Of a stretch of 64,000 nt of DNA, positions 10,851 through 21,812 are shown piece by piece. Source of the DNA: Xanthostigma xanthostigma (taxonomy: Eukaryota > Arthropoda > Insecta > Raphidioptera > Raphidiidae). The stretch covers positions 33,371,501-33,435,500 of the forward strand of contig OY754464.1 of assembly GCA_963575645.1 (NCBI GenBank), given 5' to 3'. Position numbers and translations under genes: made by a program. The notes under the pieces are model-generated. The model saw only the letters and a program-made list of their open reading frames with translations. It did not search any database and was not told the origin of the DNA. Numbering within the stretch: position 1 is the first letter of the stretch; each line of letters begins with the position of its first letter.

Positions 10851-12733
10851 TTTGACGTGATAACGTCTTATAAATTGATGAATCACCAATCTTATAAATT
10901 GATAAAACACCGGCTGCATGTTCGAAAAAGTGTAACGCGTAACGTTCCGCCTGACCCTGTGCGTGCTTTTTGCTAATTTCTCGCTCAATTTAAATCAGAT
11001 CGGTTTGAAACCAGTCTTAAACGAAAGAGGAGAACATTTTACATAGATTTCGTATAACAGAATTTGCCTAAACAGTTTTTTTATACAAATTTATATAGAA
11101 AAATAGCTGTATAAATGCAACATGAAAACGGCTGAATTTCTAATGTTTAATTCAATTTTTTGACATTAGTATTCTGTGAAATGCAAAGCCTTCTAAGTTA
11201 ACTATTGGAATAACTAATTATTATTAGAACATAATACTTTGTAAGGCTCGTTTCACACTTATACGGTTCGATTCGGTTCGGTGCGTATTCGATTCGTTTT
11301 CGGTAGCGCCTAAAACGAATGAAAACTCTTCACACACATTCGGTTAGTATAAGGTTTGATTTCACGACCGAATCATCGAATACGCAGTACTGAATTTTTT
11401 ACTCACTTTTCCCACAATGAACTATGGAGAAAAGACAAATTTCTCTATAGAAGAATCAAAAAACGAAAGAGGAATAATCGACTTCACTGGGTACACCCTA
11501 TCCTCACCAAACGGGTGGAATTTGGTGCATTTTATACCCTTTTTCCGAAATTAAGGGAGCACTACACGTGATTGGACTGATGTAATCAGCCGCTCAATAT
11601 CAATGTCAAGTGAATCAGACATTGCCAAATGTAAATTATAAAATTTAAAATGAGAAAATGAAAATGAAATAATATTTTCTCTTGCCGAAAACGTGACCGA
11701 ACCGAAACTAAACCGTATGTGTGTAAACGACCAATTGCTTTTGTGAACTCTGGACCCGAATAGAAACCGAACGAAACCGATTCGTGTCGAGGGGGCTTTC
11801 GGTTCTATCAGTTATCTATTAGGTACCGAACACACACCGTATCACCGTTTCACACTTTTCCGGCAGCTACCGAAAACGAATCGAATACGCACCGAACCGA
11901 ATCGAACCGTATAAGTGTGAAACGAGCCTAAGTTGCAAACGTCACTTTTGACATTTCTTATCATTCCGACACCAAGGATAAGCGGATTGAAACCAAATTT
12001 TGGGAGGTTTAGGTTATGTATTACGGAATACGTTATCACGTAAAACTATCGTCCGTAAACCGACTTTACAGACAACCGATTTTTTTTTTTGACGTGATAA
12101 CGTCTTATAAATTGATGAATCACCAATCTTATAAATTGATAAAACACCGGCTGCATGCACGAAAAAGTGTAACGTTCGTAACGCGTAACGTTCCGCCTGA
12201 CCCTGTGCGTGCTTTTTGCTAATTTCTCGCTCAATTTAAATCAGATCGGTTTGAAACCAGTCTTAAACGAAAGAGGAGAAAATTTTATTTAGATTTCGTA
12301 TAACAGAATTTGCCTAAACAGTTTTTTTATACAAATTTATATAGAAAAATAGCTGTATAAATGCAATGTTGTCTAATGCATGGCGCGACGCGGTCGGTCG
12401 TCTTTGTTTGCCGTACATGGAAATTAGAAAATAACGTATGTCTTGTCTTAACATGAAAACGGCTGCATTTCTAATGTTTAATTCAATTTTTTGACATTAG
12501 TATTTTGTGAAATGCAACGCCTTCTAAGTTAAGTATTGGAATAACTAATTATTATTAGAACATAATACTTTGACAGTTGCAAACGTCACTTTTGACATTT
12601 CTTATCATTCCGACACCAAGGATAAGCGGATTGAAACCAAATTTTGGGAGGTTTAGGTTATGTATTACGGAATACGTTATCACGTAAAACTATCGTCCGT
12701 AAACCGACTTTACAGACAACCGATTTTTTTTTT
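10851..12733. repeat. Tandem duplication (two ~640-bp units)
   Basis: Segment X (10851-11241) recurs at 12087-12575 and segment Y (11932-12090) recurs at 12576-12733, so the order is X-Y-X-Y. The copies are nearly identical; the second X has about 85 extra bases (near 12366-12450) that the first lacks. Y contains the same ATTGAAACCAAATTTTGGGA phrase found near 54510, so the unit derives from a dispersed repeat. The first copy is split by the TIR element at 11245-11928. Confidence 0.85.
11245..11928. mobile_element. PIF/Harbinger-like TIR element with TAA duplication
   Basis: A 684-bp element with nearly perfect 65-bp terminal inverted repeats beginning GGCTCGTTTCACACTTATAC and flanked by TAA on both sides (11242-11244, 11929-11931). 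The 3-bp TWA-type duplication and GG-starting ends suggest PIF/Harbinger. The matching empty site is visible in the neighbouring duplicate near 12574. No transposase is encoded. Confidence 0.8.
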
Positions 12734-15700
12734 CTAAATAAACCGCGCTCAGCTACAAAGGCTCTATTGTTTTTGGGAAATTTGCAATATAGCAGTTTCG
12801 ATGCATGCACACTATCGTCTCTTCAACTTGTACCAATATGTTGGTTACGGGTGCTTTTATGAGAAGAGATACGGCTTGACCAGTTCATAGTGCATGGTTG
12901 AAGGTTTAGTTATATAACATTCTAACAAGTTTGAACAATTGTGTGGTTAAAACATTTTTTTTATTTGAATATCGAAAAATCCAATAAATGATTAATTAAT
13001 TATAAATAATAAAAAAAATTAAATTCTCTCTATAGCTTGTATGGCTTAGCTCTGAGAGTTTAACTGGCGGACGGACTGATTCCGGAGCGAGGTTATAAGT
13101 GTTCTGTTTTTTCAATTTCTAGGTACGGAACACTAAAACGAACACAAATTACAATCAAGAATAAAAATAACTTTTCAAAAATGCTGTTGAAAAATTCAAT
13201 GCAAAATTTATTAATAAAATTTCTCAGATAATGGGAATAACAAAATACGTATAAAAATGCAAAATACTCTTACGAGTACCTATGTATAATATTTGATACA
13301 AATATTTATATATAAAGTAAATATCACCTTTATGATGAATCAAAAACACACATAACTTTACATTTAGAATCTCATTAATATATTGATTTCTCTTAAGCTT
13401 CCCAGGCATTTTGATCCCAATTACATTATTAGTGATTGACAAAATGTAGTAAAAGTTGCGCTGAGTGTCAAATTGCACAACTGCTGCTGATGCCCCCTGA
13501 TTCACGAAGTTCTCTTGGTAATTAAAATTCATATGAACGCAAACCCGATTCGAGTTTGAAATTAAATAAACATAATATCAAAATAAATACTTACAGACTA
13601 ATTGTTTATTCAAGTGAAACGTGCTTCCTTTTCGAAAAAACACATTTTCAAGAGATATACAAAAGTTCCATCACTTGCCTAAATGCACTTTGCCATCACC
13701 CGAGAATCGCGCACGTTGCATTCAGATCAAGCATGATACGCGGTTAATGGCAATATTTCGTATTATTAGCAAGAAAACTATGAGAGAAGGAGACCAAACT
13801 AAAATGGTCGGGGTCAATGAGTTGGAGTCGATTGGGGTACGATGAAATAAAAATATGTTTCACATAGTCTTCTTGAGTCTACGTACATAGCTTCGAGTGT
13901 TTCTGTAGCAACAATAAAACAAACAATACTAACTGTTCATAACAGACATTCTTAAAATTATTTGGCCCACCATGGCCCCCACAATGGTGGGGCTGGTGCA
14001 ACTCTGGTAACAGGGCCCGGGCTCAGAGGGGGCCCTGGTTTTTTTATTCAAGAAGTGTTTGCAGTGGATCATAGCTTTATTAACAAAATAATTGAAAATA
14101 TTTAAATATAAAAACAGTTTAGAGTAAAATAGATATTAATTTGTATACAACAGCACGCACGGGCCCCACCTACTCCCTCTACTCTCCCCCACTTGTCCGA
14201 AGACAAAGAAAAATAGGCATATGTTGGGGGGGGGGGGCGACCCAGATCCTGGTTACAGGGCCCACAATCGAATGTGGGGGCCATGTGGCCCACTAACCAT
14301 TTTAGAAAAAAATACCCAAAGACCCCCCAACCCCCAGGATTTTGTATCCTTAGCGCTTCTACGGCCGGAATAGGAACCCTTATTATTTTCTTCATTTTTT
14401 ACACAACGGCAAATAAGATTTTTTTCCTTTCTCTCTAGCCTCCATGATGAGTACAGAATTTGCGTTCTTTTATGTATCTATTACCTATGAAACATTGTGA
14501 AGAAGATGGTACATACAACACCATGACGCTTAAATAATAAAATTATTTATTATAAGATGATTTAAGATCGGCTATGCAAAACGTTATTTTTCTTTATGCT
14601 TCCACCATCTCTTACTCCCTTTATTTTTATTCAGCTTCCGAGGATAGTACCGCCTTCTCTGGATAGGTTCAACTTTCCCAGGGAGGCGGAGGTGGCATCG
14701 CCTATTTTGAAGACACTGATTTACAAGTCTTTCTTTTACCAATAAAATAAGTGAGCAAACAAGAGGACTAGAGGGTAGAGATAAGGAAGACGAATGTATG
14801 CTCACAATTCACATCACCGTCATAATGTGCGAGGTGACCCCCAGCACTCAAGTTTGGCTTCCTTAAATTTTCTAGTCATCTTGATTATTAGTTAAGATTA
14901 ATTTCATTTCAAATTCATAATATAGAACAATAAATACAGAAATAATCGGATCCATGTTCATATATGCAAGTATTTGCTTATAACTCCGAGACCATGCTAC
15001 TTAATGTGTCGAGAGAACTTCTTTGAATCACAGCCTGTATATGGTTTATCATTAATTTCTGAGTCAGTGGACAGTGCTGTCATAAAAACTTGCAAACAAG
15101 AATTTAATTAATCTATATTCACAGTGCACGCTTTCCAGTCAGGGCTGCACTGTTGAGGATTACTATTGAATACCACTGAAAAATTACAAAAAATAATCTA
15201 GCTTTGGCAATCAAAATGAAAAATCAATAGTAGAATGAGACACCAAAGAAAAAGAAATTGTTAACAAAAATGCTAAATGCTACACTTGTTTACATAATTT
15301 TTTCTTGTACTTGATTTATCAAAAAATTATTTTGTATCCATAATTATGTATATCATATTATAATAAGTAAAAATTAATGCTGGCACTTTTTAATTATTTG
15401 ACTGGTTAACAGTCATACGTATCATAATATCATTGCGCCCGAGATAATGTATGTTTGTCTTACGCCCTACAAAATAGTTGCTTTTGTCTTCATTTTCAAA
15501 ATTTTTGACATCTTATTAGTAGAGCAAACTTGACTTCTAAGTTCTAATACATAATAGGATATACAGCTTTGAGTATTTAACTATAGACCAGTGAAGCTAG
15601 CATCGCATTTATTGTCAAAGCGCTCTAGCGACGCGATGTTCCAGTGGCAGCCAAGCTAAGCACTAAAACTTTAAAATATATGTATATAATATGTTCGTAG

Positions 15701-16450
15701 CGATTGGTAATTACTATATTATAATCTGTGTTTTTAAATGGAAGATATGTCGATTTTTTAAACGTCAAGTCATTGTCATTTTTGATAGATGCAATTTTTA
15801 AAATCATTAAAATCTAACCCACATAAATTTCAAAGTAAATCTGATTTTCAAAAAATACTTACTCAATTACAACAAAACAGTAATCAAAGTAACCATATAT
15901 GATACTTTAACAATCAAAAAAAGAAAAACGGACTATACAACTTCACAACTCTCGCTTCTTTGGAACATTGGGTGACGCTTACTGTACCAAAAACGTGAAA
16001 GATATTGCCGACGATCATTTTACATTGCTACTATGGGAAAATGAGGTGCAACTAGCTGTCCATTTCTAAATAGCCAAGGGGTTATAGATAGTCTTAACTC
16101 TAATATTTGTCATCTGCTTGAATATTACTTTCCTGCACAATGAGGATTTATTGTTTTGTATAACATTGTTAAAATGTCGTCTTAAGGTTCTTTTGTTTTT
16201 AACGCCGCCTATGATTGCCCCTGTAATTGCAAATCACGCCGCTACTGATCGGTCTGCCCACTACTATTTCTTCACATATCCCCCCCTGGCCACTCTCTTT
16301 TTAAACTAATTTACCATTATTATTGTGTAATGCATCACTTTACATGCATGCAAGCACACACAGGCGTGTAAAGCAGCTATTTTATAAGGGATAAGACAAA
16401 AATGTTATTAAAAGTGCTGACCTCCACTAAATTTCTGATTAAAAAGTATA
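12734..16450. other. Intergenic stretch without recognised gene
   Basis: No exon with splice sites and recognisable protein was found. Short GC-rich tracts occur around 13970-14340 (GGGCCC-rich, with a run of G near 14225). Short open frames here have no family resemblance and look like chance. Confidence 0.5.
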
Positions 16451-16454
16451 TATT

Positions 16455-17645
16455 ATATACCGGGTGTCCCATTTTAAAGGAACACCTTGAATAACTTTTA
16501 GTTTTCATTATATGGAAAAATGTCCCGAATAAAAGTTGTTTGGTTTGGAGGGGGACATCGTATAAAGACAAATACCACCCCCTACTCTCATCCTCTACGC
16601 AGGGATGAGGGTGACTTTGACTTTTTTAATAGGAATCCATTCAACAATATTAGCTGAAAATATTCAGATTTCCTCAAGAACTTATTCAATTTAAAAATAT
16701 AGTCAATCATGCTATTGTAAGCATTAAAATTGTCACTTACTTCCACATAATATAAAAATTATAGAAACGTTATTCCACACAAACAAAAATATGTAAAATA
16801 TTCAGTACAGAATAATACATTAACATTTTTACTTTTTTTAATAATCACATTACACAATGTTGGGCACGCACGCAATAGGTTCCGTAGACATTCTGACTAA
16901 CATTGAGTTTAGTTCTCTCTAAATTTTTCGAAAACTATTTTTGCTACTGTTCATTATAATTACCATTGAAAAGCTACATTCAGGATTTTTTAGACTTTTT
17001 AGAAATTAGAGGGATGAAGCGTATTGATAACGACTTTAAAAGTAAATATCTCGTGACTGAAGCCTGAAGACTTAAAATCAAAAGGTCTTGAAGCATTTTT
17101 GTTGTGTTTTAGTAGACCTATCTAGAGATACTCAATGGGATAAGTTACAAATATTTTTTTTGAATACTTCTCACTCTATAGAGGGGAGATCCAAAAAAAT
17201 ATTTTTTTCAAAAATCTAATCATTTCTGTTTTTGGGCCATAAAACTACCAAATTTCATAATACGTACTTACACATATGAGAGAATTAAAGGGTTGTGACA
17301 TAAGACAGACAGCGGGACAGACAGTCTGAAAGTGTTAGTGGTTCTATTTTCTACGGAACCCTAAAAAAAGAGAGGGAAACTAGTAGATATTTGTTAAACA
17401 CTCGAGAAATTAATTTCATACTAAATATTATTAAAGTTATAAAATACATTTTTAAAAAGTATCTATATGTTTTCCAAAAATACGTACTTTTATTCAGTAG
17501 ATTAAAAAAATTGTTCATTTTTATTTACATATTATAGGCAGACAGTAATATATCGTCCAATCAGTCTATGCATTATGAAATCATGCGTGAATTACATATA
17601 AAAAATAAACTGGGAACCTCCTTCTTTTTTTGAAGTCGGTTAAAA
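16455..17645. repeat. Mixed transposon remnants (TIR-type end and LINE-like tail)
   Basis: CCGGGTGTCCCATTTTAAAG near 16460 looks like the end of a TIR transposon; an inverted GGGACACCCTG occurs near 37208. From about 16875 to 17645 the text contains TTCTACGGAACCCTAAAAA and ends with CTTTTTTTGAAGTCGGTTAA, wording common in insect non-LTR retroelement tails. No open reading frame survives. Confidence 0.45.
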
Positions 17646-17649
17646 AATA

Positions 17650-19110
17650 TAATATATAATATTATAATGAGAAAAATACATAGCTCTCCTCTTCTGTCTT
17701 TTTCCAAGATATTTCTTAAAATTAAAAACCAAATACTTCACTAAAAGCACACAAATAGTGGTGGGGAATTGCACCGACTAGAGATAAGAAATTTTTTAAA
17801 ATAATCATTTACGATATGTATACTTATAGTGTATATTATATTCTAGGTTTTGACGCAAACCTATCATTTCACGAAGATAGTCCATTAATGCTAGAATTTC
17901 CTTTAAACTTTTACATACCAGACAGACAAAATAGCCATTTATTAAGAAGTTTCAGGCCCAAATCCAACATATTACCATTTACATCAAATGTACACAATAG
18001 AATTATTGATATATGATCTGCATATTACAATAATTTTCTTGCACACACTAACCACCCACCCTTAACGGAGGGTATTTTGTGCTTGTACACAACATGCATG
18101 ATGTCACGGGGGAGGGGGGGGGGTCGTGTTTTCGCACCAACTTATATATTTAAAATTTTGATTGGTATTGCGAAATCAAAATTCCTGTGGACTAATACTA
18201 CGATATGAACATTTTAAGACTATAAAATATAAGAATCAAATAGCCTATTGTTGTTATTTCAACGGCCATGGCTTTCAAATCTTCCAATGCGAATCTACTT
18301 TCGTGGTTAAATTAATTCTACTTAAGAAATTGATAAATCAAACTTTACCAAATTAACATTGACATTTGCGCCATTGTTACTGAAGTACATTCCGCTATAA
18401 ATCAGTACCCCATAAAGTTCCTGGAGTTGCACTCATGTGCTAGACAGAGATAATAATGAAATCGACCCGATTGATAGAAAATGATTTTAAATCTTACATG
18501 TTTCCAGTAACATTTACTTTAGCTTGCAATTTAAAAAATCACAACTTAACATTATAGGTAGGCCAAGAGCGGAGGATATAAATATCCTATGGATAAGATA
18601 CATGAACGACTTTGCGTGACTATAAGTAGCACTGCTACTGACCTAAATGGAGCCTCCTTTAGAATTGTCAAATTTTGCCAGCATAATAAAATATGACGCC
18701 ACTTCCGGTTATGTCATCGAATACATTGATGATATTTATACCAAAATGAAGCTTTCGAGGTGAAAAATAAAAATAGGCTACCACGCCTTAGTCATTCGCA
18801 ACCCTGTGGATGCTTCCATTAAAAGTTTTTTTTCTTCAATGTTTTCTTATATTAATATAATAATTTCTTATTCCTTAGTGTTCAATTTTACATTATATGT
18901 TATAATTTGTTGAGGATTTCCTGCACAGCTTGGTAGAGCTCCTGCCCTAGCTAGGGCGGAAGCTCAAAATCTAATATGTACAGACATATAATTATTATTA
19001 TGTTTTAAAATATTTAAAGTATAGCTACTGTTTGCTATATTGTTAAGAAACACCCATTGTTACAACGCTATATTAGAAAAATGTATTTCTCAAACAATAT
19101 TATATTTTAA
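17650..19110. other. Intergenic stretch, nothing recognised
   Basis: Unremarkable AT-rich DNA with a G-rich tract at 18108-18123. No gene, RNA or element boundary could be supported. Confidence 0.5.
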
Positions 19111-19111
19111 A

Positions 19112-19340
19112 TCTATACTAATATATAAAGCTGAAGAGTTTGTTTGGTTGGTTGAACGTGCGAATCTCAGAAACTACTGGTTCGAATTGAAACAACTTTT
19201 TTTTGTTGGATAGCCCATTCATCGAGAAAGGCTATAGGCTATAATATTACGCTACGATCAATTGGAGCGGAACATCAATGAAAAATGTTGCTAGATGTAT
19301 CTCAAAATTAATCCGTTTGTGTGTATTCAGTATTTTGGTG
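19112..19340 (+). mobile_element. Helitron 5'-end fragment
   Basis: Begins TCTATACTAATATATAAAGC, identical to the 5' end of the full element at 41711-42542, preceded by A as expected for A/T insertion. Homology continues through TTGGATAGCCCATTCATCGAG and then stops; no 3' CTAG end follows, so the copy is truncated. Confidence 0.75.
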
Positions 19341-19675
19341 CGTTATTAGCCACTTTTATTTTTTTTGTATGTATGTGTATTTGTTATGAATGACTAGAGA
19401 CAGCCCTGATACTTTTATTTTGCATTTCGAAACCTTCATATTGGTATAAATATCATCGATGTATTCGATGACAACAAAACAATCAAAATCACAACTGGGA
19501 GTGACGTCATATTTTATCATATATTCATATAGGCAAAATTTGACAATTTTAAAGCAGGCTCCCTTTAGGTCTGTGGTAGTATTACTTATTCACGCAAAGT
19601 TGTTCATGTATCTTACCCATAGGATATTTATATTCTTGGCTCGTGGACTATTATAATAACATTTATATAGTATAT

Positions 19676-20150
19676 TACACATCTAGGGAAGTAAAGTAAG
19701 AAATGTCTGAGATCACATATAATTGTTGGCCGAGGCAAAGCCGAGGTCAACAAAGATGTGATCTTAGGCTTTCTTACTTTACTTCCCGTGGTGTGTATAC
19801 TATTTTTTTGCTCGACATAGGCAGGAAGAGGCAACTTCGTTTAGCGCAGCGGGACGAAAGTTGACGCTTTCTGCCCGTCGAGCAAAAAAAAATTTATTTT
19901 CTTCATACCTCGATCGAAAGTACGTACTTTCGTCCCTTATAGCAGTGACGAAAGTTTGACATTTACTCCCTGTTATATATTATATTAAATGACAGCGGTA
20001 ACCCTAGTTACGAGTATAAATACGCATGAGAATTTTTTTCCTCCCGCCGTTCTCACTGGGAGTAAACGTCAATCTTTGATCCCTGCTGACGAAAGTACGT
20101 ACTTTCGAGCGGATATGAAGAAAAATCGTATACACCACACGGGCCTTAAA
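19676..20150. repeat. Foldback element with nested hairpins
   Basis: GGGAAGTAAAGTAAGAAA (about 19685-19703) recurs inverted at 19768-19786, forming a hairpin centred on GGCCGAGG...CCTCGGCC-like text. A second pair, GTATACACACCACGGG-type ends near 19796 and 20130, plus repeated AAAGTACGTACTTTCG palindromes near 19916 and 20092, indicate a composite MITE-like element. Confidence 0.55.
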
Positions 20151-20545
20151 AGTTGAATTTTCGGCCCTTGTGATGTAATATACTATTTTTGAATATGGCA
20201 ATCGATATTTTTTTTTTGAACTAGTTATAATTTTTTCTTTAGTTACGGAAACTTTTGTATATAAACGGAATGACCTCACAGTACTAAGTAGTGATGTTAG
20301 TTGTCAGTGTATTTTTATTGAAAGATAGCTGAATATTTAAACATAAAATCATAATAAATTTTTAAATCCTACAAATAATTATGTCTTTGAATAATATCAA
20401 AATTATTCAGTACATATACTCATTTTTTTTGTTTGTAAAAATGTTTGACTTGTTGAAGTTGGAATTCTGCAAAAAAACAATAGTATATTGACCCTATTTT
20501 ACTAGTGATAAGAGATCCCGAAACTCCTTTAAATACTTTTCTTAA

Positions 20546-21418
20546 GGGGGTCGTCTAGTGTGATTTCCGTATTTCTATGCTCTTTTTGGGTTTTTTTTTT
20601 GGGGACTCGTGAAAATGCACAGGTTTGAAAAATTTTGAAGATATTTATTCATGCTTTAAGAATGTTCATGAATTTTTCGACATCGATATTGCAGCGTCTC
20701 TACAAAATGTAAAAAGTAGATTGGCGGTATCCATGATTTCGCCTGTTCTGTGCATTGAAAACGAATAAAAAAAAATACGTTTTAATTGAGACACCTGAGG
20801 CTATAGCTGGAAGTAATTACAATTAGTAGAAATATTCAGATTTAAATCTTTGCCGAAACTACAAAAAAAGTGAGAAAATTCGTCTTCTTTTTCCAACTTT
20901 TTGATCTTGTAAAAAAAATATTCGATAAATCGCGAAAATGACTCGTCATGCCAAAACTAGAGGTTTTCAAAGCATGTGGTAAAATTTCAGCGAATTCAGT
21001 TCAGTACATCTTGAGATATCATAGGCAACAGGTCAAAAAATGGTAATTCGAGAAAAACGAGTTCAAATGTTCAGACGTATAGTATAAGTGAATTAGTCAA
21101 CTCGTCATCAATCTGAAATGCCTCCACCGTACAATAGACCTTTCTCTTCCCTGTAGAAGTCTTGCAAAAGCGATTTGAGTTACAGAAATATCAGGTACCC
21201 AAATCGTCGCCGGTCGACTCATATACAAAAGGCAGAGCAGCTGAGTGGTTGGACCGCTGTCGCCAAGCACCTGCTCTGCTCAAACTTGAGCATTCCATAA
21301 CAACCGAAAGAGCTTGAATCTTGAAAAAACCTCTTACAATCATGTTCTATATACATTTTAGCTTCGGTTTATGAAAAAAATTCGATTTTTTTTTCACTTG
21401 TGTCACTAGACGACCCAC
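20546..21418. mobile_element. piggyBac-like non-autonomous element (TTAA-flanked)
   Basis: Ends are GGGGGTCGTCTAGTGTGA and inverse TGTCACTAGACGACCCAC, and both flanks are TTAA (20542-20545 and 21419-21422), the invariable piggyBac target. The 873-bp interior has no transposase. It lies about 195 bp past the stop codon of the zinc-finger gene, so it may fall in or next to that gene's 3' UTR. Confidence 0.8.
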
Positions 21419-21612
21419 TTAATATTATTGCAGCTAATATTTACACATTTAAGTGATTACGTTTCAAAATTAGAAGGTACACAGACCAGTAACGTCAAAA
21501 TATCCAAATCATTGTTGTACTTTAAATTGAAATTCAATACATTGAATATACTTAAAACAGATGTCCAGTACAAAAATACAGTTCGCTTCTTATTTGATCA
21601 ACAAATTAATAA

Positions 21613-21812
21613 CTAAAGAGGTGGATGAATGTAGGTCAGTTGCTCTGAAAACATTTGGTTTTGATGATGTGGTAGAGAGAAATCTTGGTTCGGTGGTATC
21701 ATTACTTGATTTAGATGATTTTGATGGGCTGGTTGCGGCTGAAGTTCTGTTGTTAAAGTATCTGAATGTTGATAAGGAATTGTTAACCCCATACTGTTTG
21801 TTAAAACAGAAT
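21613..21812 (-). CDS. Zinc-finger gene exon 9 (Gln/His-rich C-terminus, stop)
   Basis: Acceptor ATTCATTACAG. In the phase left by exon 8 it reads through a segment rich in Gln, Pro and His (TTELQPQPAHQNHLNQ, SLPHHQNQMF) and ends at TAG 21613-21615. The biased composition, typical of zinc-finger protein tails, and exact phase argue it is real, even though the opposite strand is also open here. Confidence 0.82.

Noticed and set aside
14102-14395. 97-codon minus-strand open frame in GC-rich DNA
   Set aside because: Low-complexity Pro/Gly-rich translation of G/C tracts with no splice or family support.
21220-21290. tRNA-Ser-like text with GAGTGGTTGGA
   Set aside because: No B box at the right distance and no cloverleaf; chance match within the piggyBac-like element.
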